Below, piece by piece: positions 25,852 to 34,418 of a stretch of DNA of 64,000 nucleotides. This stretch comes from Methylobacteriaceae bacterium (lineage in GTDB: Bacteria; Pseudomonadota; Alphaproteobacteria; Rhizobiales; Beijerinckiaceae), in contig JACKJE010000009.1 of NCBI GenBank assembly GCA_020638135.1, forward strand, positions 61,951 to 125,950. The letters run 5' to 3'. The translations under genes and the position numbers were made by a program. The notes under the pieces were generated by a model. That model was not told where the DNA came from and ran no database searches. It saw only the letters and a list, made by a program, of their open reading frames with translations. The stretch's first letter is position 1; every line of letters begins with the position of its first letter.

Positions 25852-26364
25852 ATGGTCAAGCTCCTCCACTCGATCCGACCTGCACGTGTTGGGGATGCGC
25901 GTGCGATCGCTGCGGTGCATGACGCTGCGTGGCGGGAGGCCTATAGCGGGATCATTCCGGGCAAATCGCTGGAATCGATGATCAATCGCCGTGGACCGGC
26001 TTGGTGGCTCTCGGCGATCCGCGGAGGATCCCGCATTCTCGTGCTGGAGTTCGACGGAAAACTTGTCGGTTATGCGAGTCTCGGGCGCAATCGCGTCGCC
26101 GCGATTCCTTACGCCGGCGAGATATTCGAGCTTTATCTGGCGCCCGAATTCCAAGGGCTCGGGTTTGGCGCAAGGCTGTTCGCCGCCGCGCGGGACGATC
26201 TTGCCGCGAAGGGTTACCTTTCGACAATAGTATGGGCGCTCGCCGACAATGAGAGGGCCCTACGTTTTTACGAGGGCATGGGCGGCGTTGAGGTCTGGCG
26301 TGCGACCGAGCGATTCGATAACGATACGCGCGCGCGGGTCGCTTTCGGATTCGCGGCGAACTGA
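25852..26364 (+). CDS. GNAT-family N-acetyltransferase
   Basis: The 170-residue product has the GNAT fold signature: an N-terminal IRPARVGDARAIAAVHDAAWREAY and the acetyl-CoA-binding loop LAPEFQGLGFGARLF (motif A, Q/RxxGxG/A type) near residues 93-107. C-terminal NERALRFYEGMGG is also typical. The substrate is unknown; RimI-like or small-molecule acetylation are both possible. It lies between tRNA-Gly and ppa with a 47-base gap to ppa. Confidence 0.85.
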   Translation: MVKLLHSIRPARVGDARAIAAVHDAAWREAYSGIIPGKSLESMINRRGPAWWLSAIRGGSRILVLEFDGKLVGYASLGRNRVAAIPYAGEIFELYLAPEFQGLGFGARLFAAARDDLAAKGYLSTIVWALADNERALRFYEGMGGVEVWRATERFDNDTRARVAFGFAAN

Positions 26365-26411
26365 AGCGCTGACAGCGCAGTTCGTGGTCGCAGTCTGAGA
26401 CAGGAGCTCCC

Positions 26412-26948
26412 ATGCGCCTTGACGCCATCTCGATCGGGTCGAACCCGCCGCACGATGTCAATGTCGTCATAGAGGTGCCGATAGGCGGCGAGCCGATCAA
26501 ATACGAGATGGACAAGGCGGCCGGAACGCTGATCGTCGACCGCTTCTTGTATACGCCGATGCGTTATCCGGGAAACTACGGATTTATCCCGCATACACTG
26601 TCGGAAGACGGCGATCCCTGTGACGTTCTGGTCGCCAACACTCGACCGATCATCGCCGGGGCGATCATTTCCGTGCGTCCGATCGGCGTGCTGCGCATGA
26701 AGGATGAGGCCGGGGGCGACGAGAAGATCGTCGCCGTGCCCTCGTCCAAACTGACCAAGCGCTACGACAAGGTGCAGAACTATACCGATTTGCCGTCGAT
26801 CACCGTGCAGCAGATCGAGCATTTCTTCAGCCACTATAAAGATCTCGAACCGGGCAAATGGGTCGAGTTCGCCGGCTGGGGCGACGCGGAGACGGCGCGC
26901 GGCCTGATCCTCGAGGCGATCGAGCGGGCGAAGGCCGAGAAGGCCTGA
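26412..26948 (+). CDS. ppa: inorganic pyrophosphatase, family I
   Basis: Ppa hydrolyses pyrophosphate and drives biosynthetic reactions. The 178-residue product has the usual length and the active-site motif EDGDPCDVLV, with RYPGNYGFIPHTL before it and KRYDKVQNYTDLP later. It is preceded by AGGAG at 26401-26405. Its stop codon at 26946-26948 directly abuts the metW stop on the other strand. Confidence 0.97.
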   Translation: MRLDAISIGSNPPHDVNVVIEVPIGGEPIKYEMDKAAGTLIVDRFLYTPMRYPGNYGFIPHTLSEDGDPCDVLVANTRPIIAGAIISVRPIGVLRMKDEAGGDEKIVAVPSSKLTKRYDKVQNYTDLPSITVQQIEHFFSHYKDLEPGKWVEFAGWGDAETARGLILEAIERAKAEKA

Positions 26949-27581
26949 TCAGCCTCGCTTCCGGTGCAGCAGGAAGACCGCCTGCTCGCCGAACATGTTC
27001 CAGAACCACCAGGGCGCATCGACGCGCACCTCCGAGCCGTAGCGGTCGAGCGCGACGGCGCGGTCGATCGAGGCGCCCAGTTCGTCAACGAGCTGCACGA
27101 AGTCGCGGATCGTGCACAGGTGGATATTGGGCGTGTCGTACCAGGAGTAGCTGAGGGCTTCGGTGCGGGGCATGCGACCCTTGAGCATCAGTTCCGAACG
27201 AATGCGCCAGTGCCCGAAGTTGGGGAAAGACACGATCGCACGCCGTCCAATGCGCAGCATCCGTTCGAGAACCTGCCGGGGACGGCGGGTCGCCTGCAGG
27301 GTCTGCGAAAGAATGACGTAGTCGAACGCGTCGTCCGGATAGTCGACGAGGTCTGTGTCGGCGTCGCCCTGCACGACCGATAGGCCCTTGGCGACGCATC
27401 CGTTCACCCCGGCTTGCGACAGCTCGATTCCGCGTCCGTCGACTTTCCGGTCGCGTGTGAGGATCTCCAGGAGCGCGCCGTCGCCGCAGCCGACATCGAG
27501 AACACGGGCGCCGGGTTCGACCATATCGGCGACGAGAAGAAGGTCGACGCGCGCCGTCGCCTGACTAATGCGGCTGGTCAT
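26949..27581 (-). CDS. metW: methionine biosynthesis protein MetW
   Basis: MetW is a class I SAM-methyltransferase-fold protein that works with MetX in homoserine acylation in many proteobacteria. The 210-residue product shows ARVLDVGCGDGALLEIL (SAM site, about 24-40) and the family-specific FPNFGHWRIR and YSWYDTPNIHLCT. Its start overlaps the metX stop by four bases, as in other metX-metW operons. Confidence 0.95.
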   Translation of the reverse strand: MTSRISQATARVDLLLVADMVEPGARVLDVGCGDGALLEILTRDRKVDGRGIELSQAGVNGCVAKGLSVVQGDADTDLVDYPDDAFDYVILSQTLQATRRPRQVLERMLRIGRRAIVSFPNFGHWRIRSELMLKGRMPRTEALSYSWYDTPNIHLCTIRDFVQLVDELGASIDRAVALDRYGSEVRVDAPWWFWNMFGEQAVFLLHRKRG

Positions 27582-28756
27582 TTCGCCGCCGCTTTCGCCT
27601 GCTGGGCAATTCCCCGCGCATTCGCAGCGGATTCCAGGAAGCCTCGCGTGGTCGCCATGAAGTCGGGTTCGTCGAGCAGGAAGGCGTCATGTCCCTTGTC
27701 GGTTTCGATCTCGACGAAGGAAACTGGTAGGCTCGCCGCATTGAGCGCATGAACGATCGTGCGGGCGTCCGACGTGGGGTAGAGCCAGTCGGACGTGAAA
27801 GAGACAACGCAAAACCGTGTAGCGGCGCCAGCGAATGCGCGCGCCAGCGTCCCGTCATAGTCCGCGGCGAGATCGAAATAGTCGCAAGCGCGTGTGACGT
27901 AGAGATAGGAATTGGCGTCGAACCGGTCGACGAAGCTCGACCCCTGGTAACGAAGGTAGTTTTCAATTTGGAAGTCCGCGTCGAAGGAGAAGGTCGGCGC
28001 GGATCGATCCTGGAGCTTGCGCCCAAACTTGCGCTGGAGCGCGCCCTCCGAGAGATAGGTGATATGCGCAGCCATACGCGCAACCGCCAGGCCTTTGGTG
28101 GGGCGGACCCCAAACTCTGCGTAGCGACCGCCACGCCAGTCGGGATCGGCCATGACCGCCTGACGTCCGACTTCGTGGAACGCGATGTTCTGGGCTGAAT
28201 GTTTCGATGCGGTCGCGATCGGAAGCGCCGAGAAGACCCGCTCGGGATAGCTTGCCACCCATTGCAGGACCTGCATGCCGCCCATCGAACCGCCGGCGAC
28301 GCAAAAGAGCGTCTCGATCCCGAGATGATCGATCAGCATGGCCTGCGCGCGGACCATGTCGCGAATGGTGACGACCGGAAGGTTCAGTCCCCATGGACTA
28401 CCGGTTTCGGGATTGACCGACGCAGGGCCGGTCGATCCTAGACAGCCGCCGATGACGTTGGAGCAGATGACGAAATAGCGGTCGGTATCGATCGGCCTGC
28501 CCGGACCCACCATGGCCGACCACCAGCCCGGTTTGCCCGTTACCGGATGTTCATTCGCCACGTGCTGGTCGCCGGTCAGGGCATGGCAAACAAGTATCGC
28601 GTTGGAGCGATCGGCGTTGAGTTCGCCATAGGTTTGATAGGCGATGGAAATCGGAGCGAGAGAAGGCCCTGCGTCCATCCGGAGGGGCCTTTCCGAACCA
28701 AAACGCGCGACATGACTGCTCGGATTGTCCGCTTCTTGAACGCTGATGGTCGTCAC
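27578..28756 (-). CDS. metX: homoserine O-acetyltransferase
   Basis: MetX acylates homoserine in the first committed step of methionine synthesis. The 392-residue alpha/beta-hydrolase has the nucleophile elbow GGSMGGMQVLQW, with Ser at about residue 147, the CHALTGDQHVA motif and a C-terminal GHDAFLLDEPD histidine. The start is a GTG at 28754-28756, after an AGG. The acyl donor (acetyl or succinyl) cannot be decided from this inspection. An 18-base inverted repeat sits 20-37 bases upstream. Confidence 0.93.
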   Translation of the reverse strand: MTTISVQEADNPSSHVARFGSERPLRMDAGPSLAPISIAYQTYGELNADRSNAILVCHALTGDQHVANEHPVTGKPGWWSAMVGPGRPIDTDRYFVICSNVIGGCLGSTGPASVNPETGSPWGLNLPVVTIRDMVRAQAMLIDHLGIETLFCVAGGSMGGMQVLQWVASYPERVFSALPIATASKHSAQNIAFHEVGRQAVMADPDWRGGRYAEFGVRPTKGLAVARMAAHITYLSEGALQRKFGRKLQDRSAPTFSFDADFQIENYLRYQGSSFVDRFDANSYLYVTRACDYFDLAADYDGTLARAFAGAATRFCVVSFTSDWLYPTSDARTIVHALNAASLPVSFVEIETDKGHDAFLLDEPDFMATTRGFLESAANARGIAQQAKAAAK

Positions 28757-28775
28757 GTACCTGGGCCGCCGGCTA

Positions 28776-28793
28776 CGTTCGATATTTCGAACG
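28776..28793. promoter_or_regulatory. inverted repeat upstream of metX
   Basis: Perfect 7-base arms CGTTCGA and TCGAACG flank TATT. The repeat lies 20 bases upstream of the metX start. It could be an operator for a methionine-responsive repressor or a leader hairpin. No SAM-II aptamer pattern was recognised nearby. Confidence 0.4.
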
Positions 28794-28865
28794 ATCTGTG
28801 CGGCAAGAAGAACATTTTTCCATTGAGAAAGTCAAGCGCGTTCAAGCGGCTTCCGGCTATCCAAG

Positions 28866-28890
28866 GCCTGTCGCCTCGATTAAGACAGGC
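28866..28890. promoter_or_regulatory. inverted repeat before the chorismate mutase start
   Basis: Arms GCCTGTC (28866-28872) and GACAGGC (28884-28890) are perfect, with an 11-base spacer. The second arm ends 17 bases before the ATG at 28908 and just before the GGAAG ribosome site. A role in translation or as an operator is possible but not shown. Confidence 0.35.
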
Positions 28891-28907
28891 GCGAGCCTGG
28901 AAGACCC

Positions 28908-29783
28908 ATGACAACAACAGCCGACGATCGCGCTGCCCTCGATCTCGCAGCGCTACGCCAGAACATCGACCGCATCGACGAAACCGTCCATCGGCTGCTG
29001 ATCGAGCGCGGCGAGATCATCGAGAACCTGATCGCCACCAAGGCGCGGCAGGGCGGCGGGTCAGCTTTTCGACCCGGCCGGGAGGCCGAGATGATGAGGC
29101 GGCTGGTGCAGCGACATACCGGCTTGTTGCCGCTCGACACGATCGAGAGCATCTGGCGGATCATCATCGGAACCTTCACTTACGTCCAATCCAATTATTC
29201 GGTGCATGTCGACGTCTCGGCTGGCGACGCCGCCATGCGCGACTCGGCACGATTCCATTTCGGGTTCACGGCGCCCTACGTGCCCCATCATGGCCCGCAG
29301 GCCGTTATCGACGCTGTCGAAGGGTCCGTGGGCGATCTCGGGCTGTTGCGCGTCGCCGGCGGCGTTGGCGATGGCGCCTGGTGGACTCGCCTGACCGATC
29401 CGGCGGCCCCAAAGATCATTGCCCGGCTGCCATTCGTTGATCGGCCGGATCATCCGGCGGGTATACCGCTTTTCGTCGTTTCGAAGCCTCTCGCCGAGGC
29501 GGCGGCTACAGATGTGCAGCTGTTCGCGGCGCGGCTTGACCGGTGGCGCGACGCCCTGCCGGATTCAATCCGCGAATCCGGCGGGCGCCTCGTCGGCAAT
29601 GCGGTCGACGAGCGCGGTCTGTCGGTTCTAATGGCATTTGCCGGACCAGATGGTCTGACTTCTGCGCGTCGGGCGCTCAGCGCCGCCGGAATGTCCGGCG
29701 TTGATCCGGTCTACGTCGGCAGCCATGCCGCGCCTTTCATCGCGCGCAAACCATCCGCCTCTGAAATTTCGACCAATGTCTGA
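28908..29783 (+). CDS. chorismate mutase (AroQ) with a C-terminal PDT-like extension
   Basis: Chorismate mutase turns chorismate into prephenate for Tyr and Phe. Residues about 10-100 are an AroQ helical domain (LRQNIDRIDETVHRLLIERGE, then AFRPGREAEMMRRL). Residues about 100-290 resemble a prephenate-dehydratase-like or ACT-containing region in strand pattern. They lack the catalytic Thr-Arg-Phe motif: the equivalent stretch reads PLFVVSK. Dehydratase activity is therefore doubtful. Its stop overlaps tyrC by eight bases, and both act on the same pathway. Confidence 0.85.
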   Translation: MTTTADDRAALDLAALRQNIDRIDETVHRLLIERGEIIENLIATKARQGGGSAFRPGREAEMMRRLVQRHTGLLPLDTIESIWRIIIGTFTYVQSNYSVHVDVSAGDAAMRDSARFHFGFTAPYVPHHGPQAVIDAVEGSVGDLGLLRVAGGVGDGAWWTRLTDPAAPKIIARLPFVDRPDHPAGIPLFVVSKPLAEAAATDVQLFAARLDRWRDALPDSIRESGGRLVGNAVDERGLSVLMAFAGPDGLTSARRALSAAGMSGVDPVYVGSHAAPFIARKPSASEISTNV

Positions 29784-30726
29784 CACCTGGGGCCTCAAGC
29801 TCGCCGATCCCCTGTTCGAGAAGCTGACGGTTATCGGCTGCGGCTTGATCGGCTCGTCGCTGCTGCGCGTCGCGCGGCGCAACAATCTCGCGCGCCAACT
29901 GGTTGCAGCGGACGTTTCACCGGCCGTTTGCGTGCGCGTTCGCGAATTGGGGCTTGCCGATCATGCGACGAGCGATCTCGCCGTCGCAGTCGCCGGAGCG
30001 GACCTGGTCATCCTTTGCGTGCCCGTTGGCGCCAACGAAAGCGTCGGACGAACGATCGGTCCGGCGCTTGCGCCGGGCACGATCGTGAGCGATGTCGGCT
30101 CAGTCAAGGGAGCGGTGGTCGCCGCTCTCTCGCCGCACATGCCTGCGGGTGTTCATCTCATTCCGGCGCACCCCGTCGCAGGCACGGAACATTCGGGACC
30201 GGACGCCGGATTTGCGACCCTGTTTCTCAATCGCTGGTGCATTCTGACGCCGCCGGTCGATGCCGACGAAAGCGCGGTCAAGAAGCTGTCGGACTTCTGG
30301 ACGGCGGCTGGAAGCAATGTCGAGACGATGACCAGCGAGCATCATGATCTCGTGCTCGCCATCACCAGCCATGTGCCACATCTGATCGCCTACAATATCG
30401 TAGGAACGGCGGCCGATCTTGAAGTCGTGACGCAATCCGAGGTGATCAAGTTCTCGGCCGGCGGCTTTCGCGACTTCACGCGCATTGCCGCATCGGATCC
30501 GACCATGTGGCGCGACGTCTTCCTCAACAACAAGGACGCCGTTCTCGAAATCCTAGGACGGTTCACAGAAGATCTGAGCGCCCTGCAGCGCATGATCCGT
30601 TGGGGCGATGGCGACGGGCTGTTCACCCTGTTCACGCGGACGCGCAATATTCGTCGCAGCATTATCGAGAGCGGTCAGGAAACGGCGGCGCCCGATTTCG
30701 GACGCCATCAGTCCGACCCTCAGTAG
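29776..30726 (+). CDS. tyrC: prephenate/arogenate dehydrogenase
   Basis: The enzyme oxidatively decarboxylates prephenate or arogenate toward tyrosine. From the ATG at 29776, which overlaps the chorismate mutase stop, it has 316 residues. The NAD-binding motif is VIGCGLIGSSLLRVAR at about 19-34. The HPVAGTEHSGPDAG loop and the SHVPHLIAYNIVGTA segment (active-site His) are characteristic. A longer frame from 29701 would run back into the mutase gene. It converges with and overlaps the DUF2125 gene by seven bases. Confidence 0.93.
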   Translation: MSDTWGLKLADPLFEKLTVIGCGLIGSSLLRVARRNNLARQLVAADVSPAVCVRVRELGLADHATSDLAVAVAGADLVILCVPVGANESVGRTIGPALAPGTIVSDVGSVKGAVVAALSPHMPAGVHLIPAHPVAGTEHSGPDAGFATLFLNRWCILTPPVDADESAVKKLSDFWTAAGSNVETMTSEHHDLVLAITSHVPHLIAYNIVGTAADLEVVTQSEVIKFSAGGFRDFTRIAASDPTMWRDVFLNNKDAVLEILGRFTEDLSALQRMIRWGDGDGLFTLFTRTRNIRRSIIESGQETAAPDFGRHQSDPQ

Positions 30727-31751
30727 AGCGCAGGCAGCGTCAGCAGGCGGCGCAAGGGGCCGATGGAAAGCGCACCGCCGTCCGCCGTGACGTCAAACTT
30801 CAGTTCGCCCGGCCTGCCCAATATGCCGAGGGCAAGCTGACCGGCGATCGAATTCCGTTGGACCTTCCCCGAAGCCTCCGCAAGAGCGAGCAGCGCGGGA
30901 CCAGCATTGCGCACTTTGACGGCGAATTTGCCATCAGGCCTGTGTTGCTGATCGAGGCCGACTGACCCTTCCGCTTCGACCGCAAAGGCGTCTCTGGTCA
31001 GGCTCAGAGCCGCGATTGTCGCGCGCCCGCCTGCGGCGCTCCACGATTGCAAACGTTCAGTCCACAGGCCAGCGGTCGCAGCATCGAGCTGCGTCACCGA
31101 GCCAAGCGCTGTGAAGAGGGCCGGACCGCCGGCACCTATCAATTTCGTGAGCGCGGGCGAGTCGATACCGGCAAGTCCGAGCGCCAGCGCGTACGGCGCC
31201 ATCTGCGAGGGGGTTGTGCGCCGCAGGTTCAGGTGGATGGCGTCAGCCCTCGAAGCAGCCGAATTCGCAAACTCGACGGTCACGCCCCGGCCGACAATCG
31301 ACAACCTGTCGAGACGCTTGGGCAAACCACGTGTTTCGATCTGCAGCGAGGTCCAGTCGAGACTGGTTCGAGCATCGTCCGTATCAACCTCGGCCGGCGC
31401 GGTGACATCGATATCGACGAGCGTCGGCGCATAGAGCCGGGCGGCGATCAAGGCGCGCCGGGCAGAAATTATCGCCGCCCCGGCGCCGTTTTCGATGCGA
31501 AGCCGTGGGCCGGAGCAGTCGATGGATATCGAGAGCGGATAGCCGCGGAATGTCAGCGACGCGCAGGTCCATATACGACCGACTTGCGCCTCGCGTTCGA
31601 GCTGCGTGTGAAATTCGTTTTCGGCCATGCGCCGCGCGACATACCAATAAGCGGACCAGCCGACGAACAAAAAGACGCACGCAAATACGCCCAGCCATAG
31701 CGCGCTCCGCCATGACGCGGACCTGGGCGAAGATTCCTGTTCGAAGGCCAT
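30720..31751 (-). CDS. DUF2125 family membrane-anchored protein
   Basis: The 343-residue protein has one N-terminal transmembrane helix (about 16-38) and a long exported domain starting with ENEFHTQLEREAQVGRIWTCASLTFRGYP. The Cys and RGYP features are typical of DUF2125, an alphaproteobacterial family of unknown function. It is last in the leftward set ftsE-ftsX-plsC, nine bases after plsC, which suggests an envelope role. That role is inference from context. Confidence 0.82.
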   Translation of the reverse strand: MAFEQESSPRSASWRSALWLGVFACVFLFVGWSAYWYVARRMAENEFHTQLEREAQVGRIWTCASLTFRGYPLSISIDCSGPRLRIENGAGAAIISARRALIAARLYAPTLVDIDVTAPAEVDTDDARTSLDWTSLQIETRGLPKRLDRLSIVGRGVTVEFANSAASRADAIHLNLRRTTPSQMAPYALALGLAGIDSPALTKLIGAGGPALFTALGSVTQLDAATAGLWTERLQSWSAAGGRATIAALSLTRDAFAVEAEGSVGLDQQHRPDGKFAVKVRNAGPALLALAEASGKVQRNSIAGQLALGILGRPGELKFDVTADGGALSIGPLRRLLTLPALY

Positions 31752-31760
31752 TGCCTCAGC

Positions 31761-32615
31761 TCACGCAGATTCCTGTTGTCGCAGGTCTGGCCCGGAATTG
31801 CGGACCAGCACGCCGAGGGCGGGGTCGGTTCGCAATGCTTCTTCCACTAACGCTCGCGTACCGCCCTCGACGGCGTCCTGCAGTCGCTGCGAAAATTCTT
31901 CTCGCGACAAACCGGGTTCAATGATCGGGAGGAATTCGATGATGGCGACGCCGGGATTGCGGAGAAAGCTTCTGCGCGGCCAGAACAGGCCGGTATTGAG
32001 CGCGACAGGCATGACGGGAGCGTTCAACGTCACGTAAAGATGCGTCACGCCGTACTTGTATCTTGGCGGCGCGCCGACCGGCCTGCGCGTGCCCTCGGGG
32101 AAGATCAGGATTCGGCGGTTCAGCCTGAGAAATTCGGCGACGCCGTTCGTGACCTGCGTCAGCGCAGTCGCGCCAGACGAACGATTGATGGAGATCTGGT
32201 CAACCGCCCAGAGATACCAGCCGAACAAAGGTATCCAAGTCAGCTCGCGCTTGTGCACATAGGAGAAATTATCGACCGCAAGCGTCAGGGCGAATGTTTC
32301 GAGCATCGATTGATGTTTCGGCGCGACGACAAGTCCGCCGGCGGCGATTCGATCGATCCCCCGAAACTCGAGCGTCGTTCCGCAAATGACCTTGAGTAAC
32401 CACAACGAAGTTTTCGCCCAGGCGCGAGCCATGAACGTCGCCGGACCCCTACCCATCAGGACGGATGGCAGTCCGAAAACCATCAGGCCAATGAGATTCA
32501 AGTAAAACAGGATATTGAAGACCGTCGACCGTACGACGACCGACATCCTCCGTGCGGGTTCCGGAACGGGCTGATCGCGTATGTCTGGATCGGACATGCT
32601 GGTCCGTTGCTCCAT
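31761..32615 (-). CDS. plsC: 1-acyl-sn-glycerol-3-phosphate acyltransferase
   Basis: PlsC makes phosphatidic acid from lysophosphatidic acid at the inner membrane. The 284-residue product has a hydrophobic helix near residues 30-55, the catalytic HX4(D/E) motif as HQSMLE at 101-106 and the FPEGTR motif near 173. The acidic residue is Glu rather than the more common Asp, a variant seen in related alphaproteobacteria. It is 15 bases after ftsX on the same strand. Confidence 0.9.
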   Translation of the reverse strand: MEQRTSMSDPDIRDQPVPEPARRMSVVVRSTVFNILFYLNLIGLMVFGLPSVLMGRGPATFMARAWAKTSLWLLKVICGTTLEFRGIDRIAAGGLVVAPKHQSMLETFALTLAVDNFSYVHKRELTWIPLFGWYLWAVDQISINRSSGATALTQVTNGVAEFLRLNRRILIFPEGTRRPVGAPPRYKYGVTHLYVTLNAPVMPVALNTGLFWPRRSFLRNPGVAIIEFLPIIEPGLSREEFSQRLQDAVEGGTRALVEEALRTDPALGVLVRNSGPDLRQQESA

Positions 32616-32630
32616 GTTGATCGGGTCCGT

Positions 32631-33584
32631 TCAGGCCAGCCGCCTGAGCCGACGGAAAACGATCACACGCGAAGTCTGTCCGGACAAGGCGGCGCTGAGT
32701 ACGGCGATCGATGCAATCGCGGTATAGCCAAGCCACCCGATCGAGAAAGACCCAAACAGGGCCTCGAGCTGCTCGCCGCTGGGCGTGGCGGCCAGTCTTC
32801 TGCTGAGAAGGCCCGCGCCCAGGAACATCAACGAAGCCATTCCAGCGCCGATCAGGCCGCCACGCAGGCCGAGCCAGAGGAACCGACGTTGGAACTGCTT
32901 CGAGATGAATTGATCGCTTGCCCCGACAAAATGCAGCACTTCTATGATTTCCCGGTTGCCGGCCATTGCGCCATGTGTGGCGAACGAAATTGCAAGCCCC
33001 ATGGCCGTGATAATCAGGGCCAGTAGGAAAATTGCGATCGCCACGAGCGCGTTAGCCATATCCGCCAGACGTTCGGACCACACGCGATGATCATCGAGAC
33101 TGGCGTTCGGCGAAATTTCGGCGATGCGCCGACGCAGTTGATCGAAATCGACGCGGGCGCCGGCGGCCAGTTTCAGCACGATCATGCGCGGCACTGGAAC
33201 CTCGTCGAGGTTCACGCCCTGGCCGAGCCAGGGCTCGAGCAGCAATTCCGACTCGCGCTTCGTCATCGCCCGCACATCAGCCACACCGGACGTGGCCTGA
33301 GCCGCCTGAACGATCTTCACTATATCAGTTTCGATGTCGCGGTTCGTCGCAGGCTTGAGCTGGATCGTTGCTTCCCGCGAAACCGTGGAACGCCATTCCT
33401 GGCTGGCTTGGCCTATGAGCACCGCGCCTCCGGCTGCGAGCGAAGCCAGGAAAGTCATAATCGCGACCACGATGATCAGAGTGCGGCCAGCGATGCTCGA
33501 CGCAGGCACGAGAGGCGCCTCCGGGGCGCGTTCAATACCGAGTTGCGGCTTTGTCAGAGATGTTGTGGCCGGGTCGGCAGACAT
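32631..33584 (-). CDS. ftsX: cell division protein FtsX
   Basis: FtsX is the membrane partner of FtsE and regulates peptidoglycan hydrolases at the septum. From the ATG at 33584 it has 317 residues: a cytoplasmic N-terminus, a first helix near 35-55, a periplasmic loop and three C-terminal helices. The periplasmic part contains REATIQLKP and VRAMTKRESELLLEPWLG, a recognisable FtsX pattern. It begins 10 bases after the ftsE stop. A longer frame from 33632 overlaps ftsE and is less likely. Confidence 0.92.
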   Translation of the reverse strand: MSADPATTSLTKPQLGIERAPEAPLVPASSIAGRTLIIVVAIMTFLASLAAGGAVLIGQASQEWRSTVSREATIQLKPATNRDIETDIVKIVQAAQATSGVADVRAMTKRESELLLEPWLGQGVNLDEVPVPRMIVLKLAAGARVDFDQLRRRIAEISPNASLDDHRVWSERLADMANALVAIAIFLLALIITAMGLAISFATHGAMAGNREIIEVLHFVGASDQFISKQFQRRFLWLGLRGGLIGAGMASLMFLGAGLLSRRLAATPSGEQLEALFGSFSIGWLGYTAIASIAVLSAALSGQTSRVIVFRRLRRLA

Positions 33585-33594
33585 TGCGCAGGCC

Positions 33595-34281
33595 TCAGTC
33601 GTAGATGTGAAGTCGGCTATCGCCAAGCACAAGTCGTCGTGCGCCGTCGAACTGGTCCATTAATCCCAGATCATGGGTCGCGACGACGACCGACGTGCCG
33701 GATCTCTGGAGTTCGACGAACAGGCGAATGATCCGGCGCGCCATCGTCGGATCGACATTGCCCGTCGGTTCGTCGGCAAGCAACAATTCAGGGCGAACGA
33801 TCAAGGCGCGGGCGATAGCGGCGCGTTGTTTCTCGCCGCCAGACAGCACTTCAGGATAAACCTGCATGCGGTCGCCGAGACCTACCCAGCGGAGCAGTTC
33901 GATCACCTCGTCGCGATATTCGGCCTCGGCCTTGTTCTGGACGCGCAGCGGCAGGGCGACATTCTCGTATGTCGTCAAATGATCGAGCAGGCGGAAATCC
34001 TGGAATACGACGCCAATGCGTCGGCGGATCGCCGTTATGGCGTCCTTGTCGAGCGTCGACGCATCCTGTCCGAAAATGGAAATCAGGCCGCGCGTGGGAC
34101 GCAGTGAGAGAAGCAGCAGACGCATGAGCGTCGTCTTGCCGGCGCCGGAGGGGCCGGTGAGAAATTGAAAAGACCCCGGAGTGATCGAGAAACTCAGATC
34201 CTGGAGAACCTCCGGTCCCATTCCGTAGCGCAGGCCGACGTTTTCGAAGCGTACCAAGGCCAAGCTCCGGCAGAACCGCAC
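33595..34281 (-). CDS. ftsE: cell division ATP-binding protein FtsE
   Basis: FtsE is the ABC ATPase paired with FtsX. The 228-residue product has Walker A GPSGAGKTTLMRLL, the signature LSGGEKQRAAIARAL, Walker B ELLLADEPTGNVD and a switch histidine in VVVATHD. The start is uncertain: a GTG at 34281 or a TTG a few codons downstream (near 34263 or 34257). A CtrA-like site lies 30 bases upstream of the GTG. Confidence 0.95.
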   Translation of the reverse strand: MRFCRSLALVRFENVGLRYGMGPEVLQDLSFSITPGSFQFLTGPSGAGKTTLMRLLLLSLRPTRGLISIFGQDASTLDKDAITAIRRRIGVVFQDFRLLDHLTTYENVALPLRVQNKAEAEYRDEVIELLRWVGLGDRMQVYPEVLSGGEKQRAAIARALIVRPELLLADEPTGNVDPTMARRIIRLFVELQRSGTSVVVATHDLGLMDQFDGARRLVLGDSRLHIYD

Positions 34282-34310
34282 ATATCCAATGCGGCGACGA
34301 ATCGCCGATC

Positions 34311-34325
34311 TTTACCTCCAATTAA
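34311..34325. promoter_or_regulatory. CtrA-like site (TTTA-N7-TTAA) upstream of ftsE
   Basis: Seven of eight fixed positions of the CtrA consensus match. The site lies between ftsE and the divergent membrane-protein gene, 30 bases from the ftsE start. One degenerate site is weak alone, but ftsEX fits the theme of cell-cycle genes. Confidence 0.4.
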
Positions 34326-34418
34326 CTATAAGCCTGCGATCAATGGAACCGGAAGCCGGCCTTCGCCGGCGCGCGATCTTTGGTCGAACTTCGCGCAATT
34401 TCTTTCGGTTCGGACGGC

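Noticed and set aside
28757..28907. SAM-II riboswitch upstream of metX
   Set aside because: The gap holds a short inverted repeat but not the CTTGCAGCC-like or pseudoknot pattern expected for SAM-II. I could not run a covariance search.
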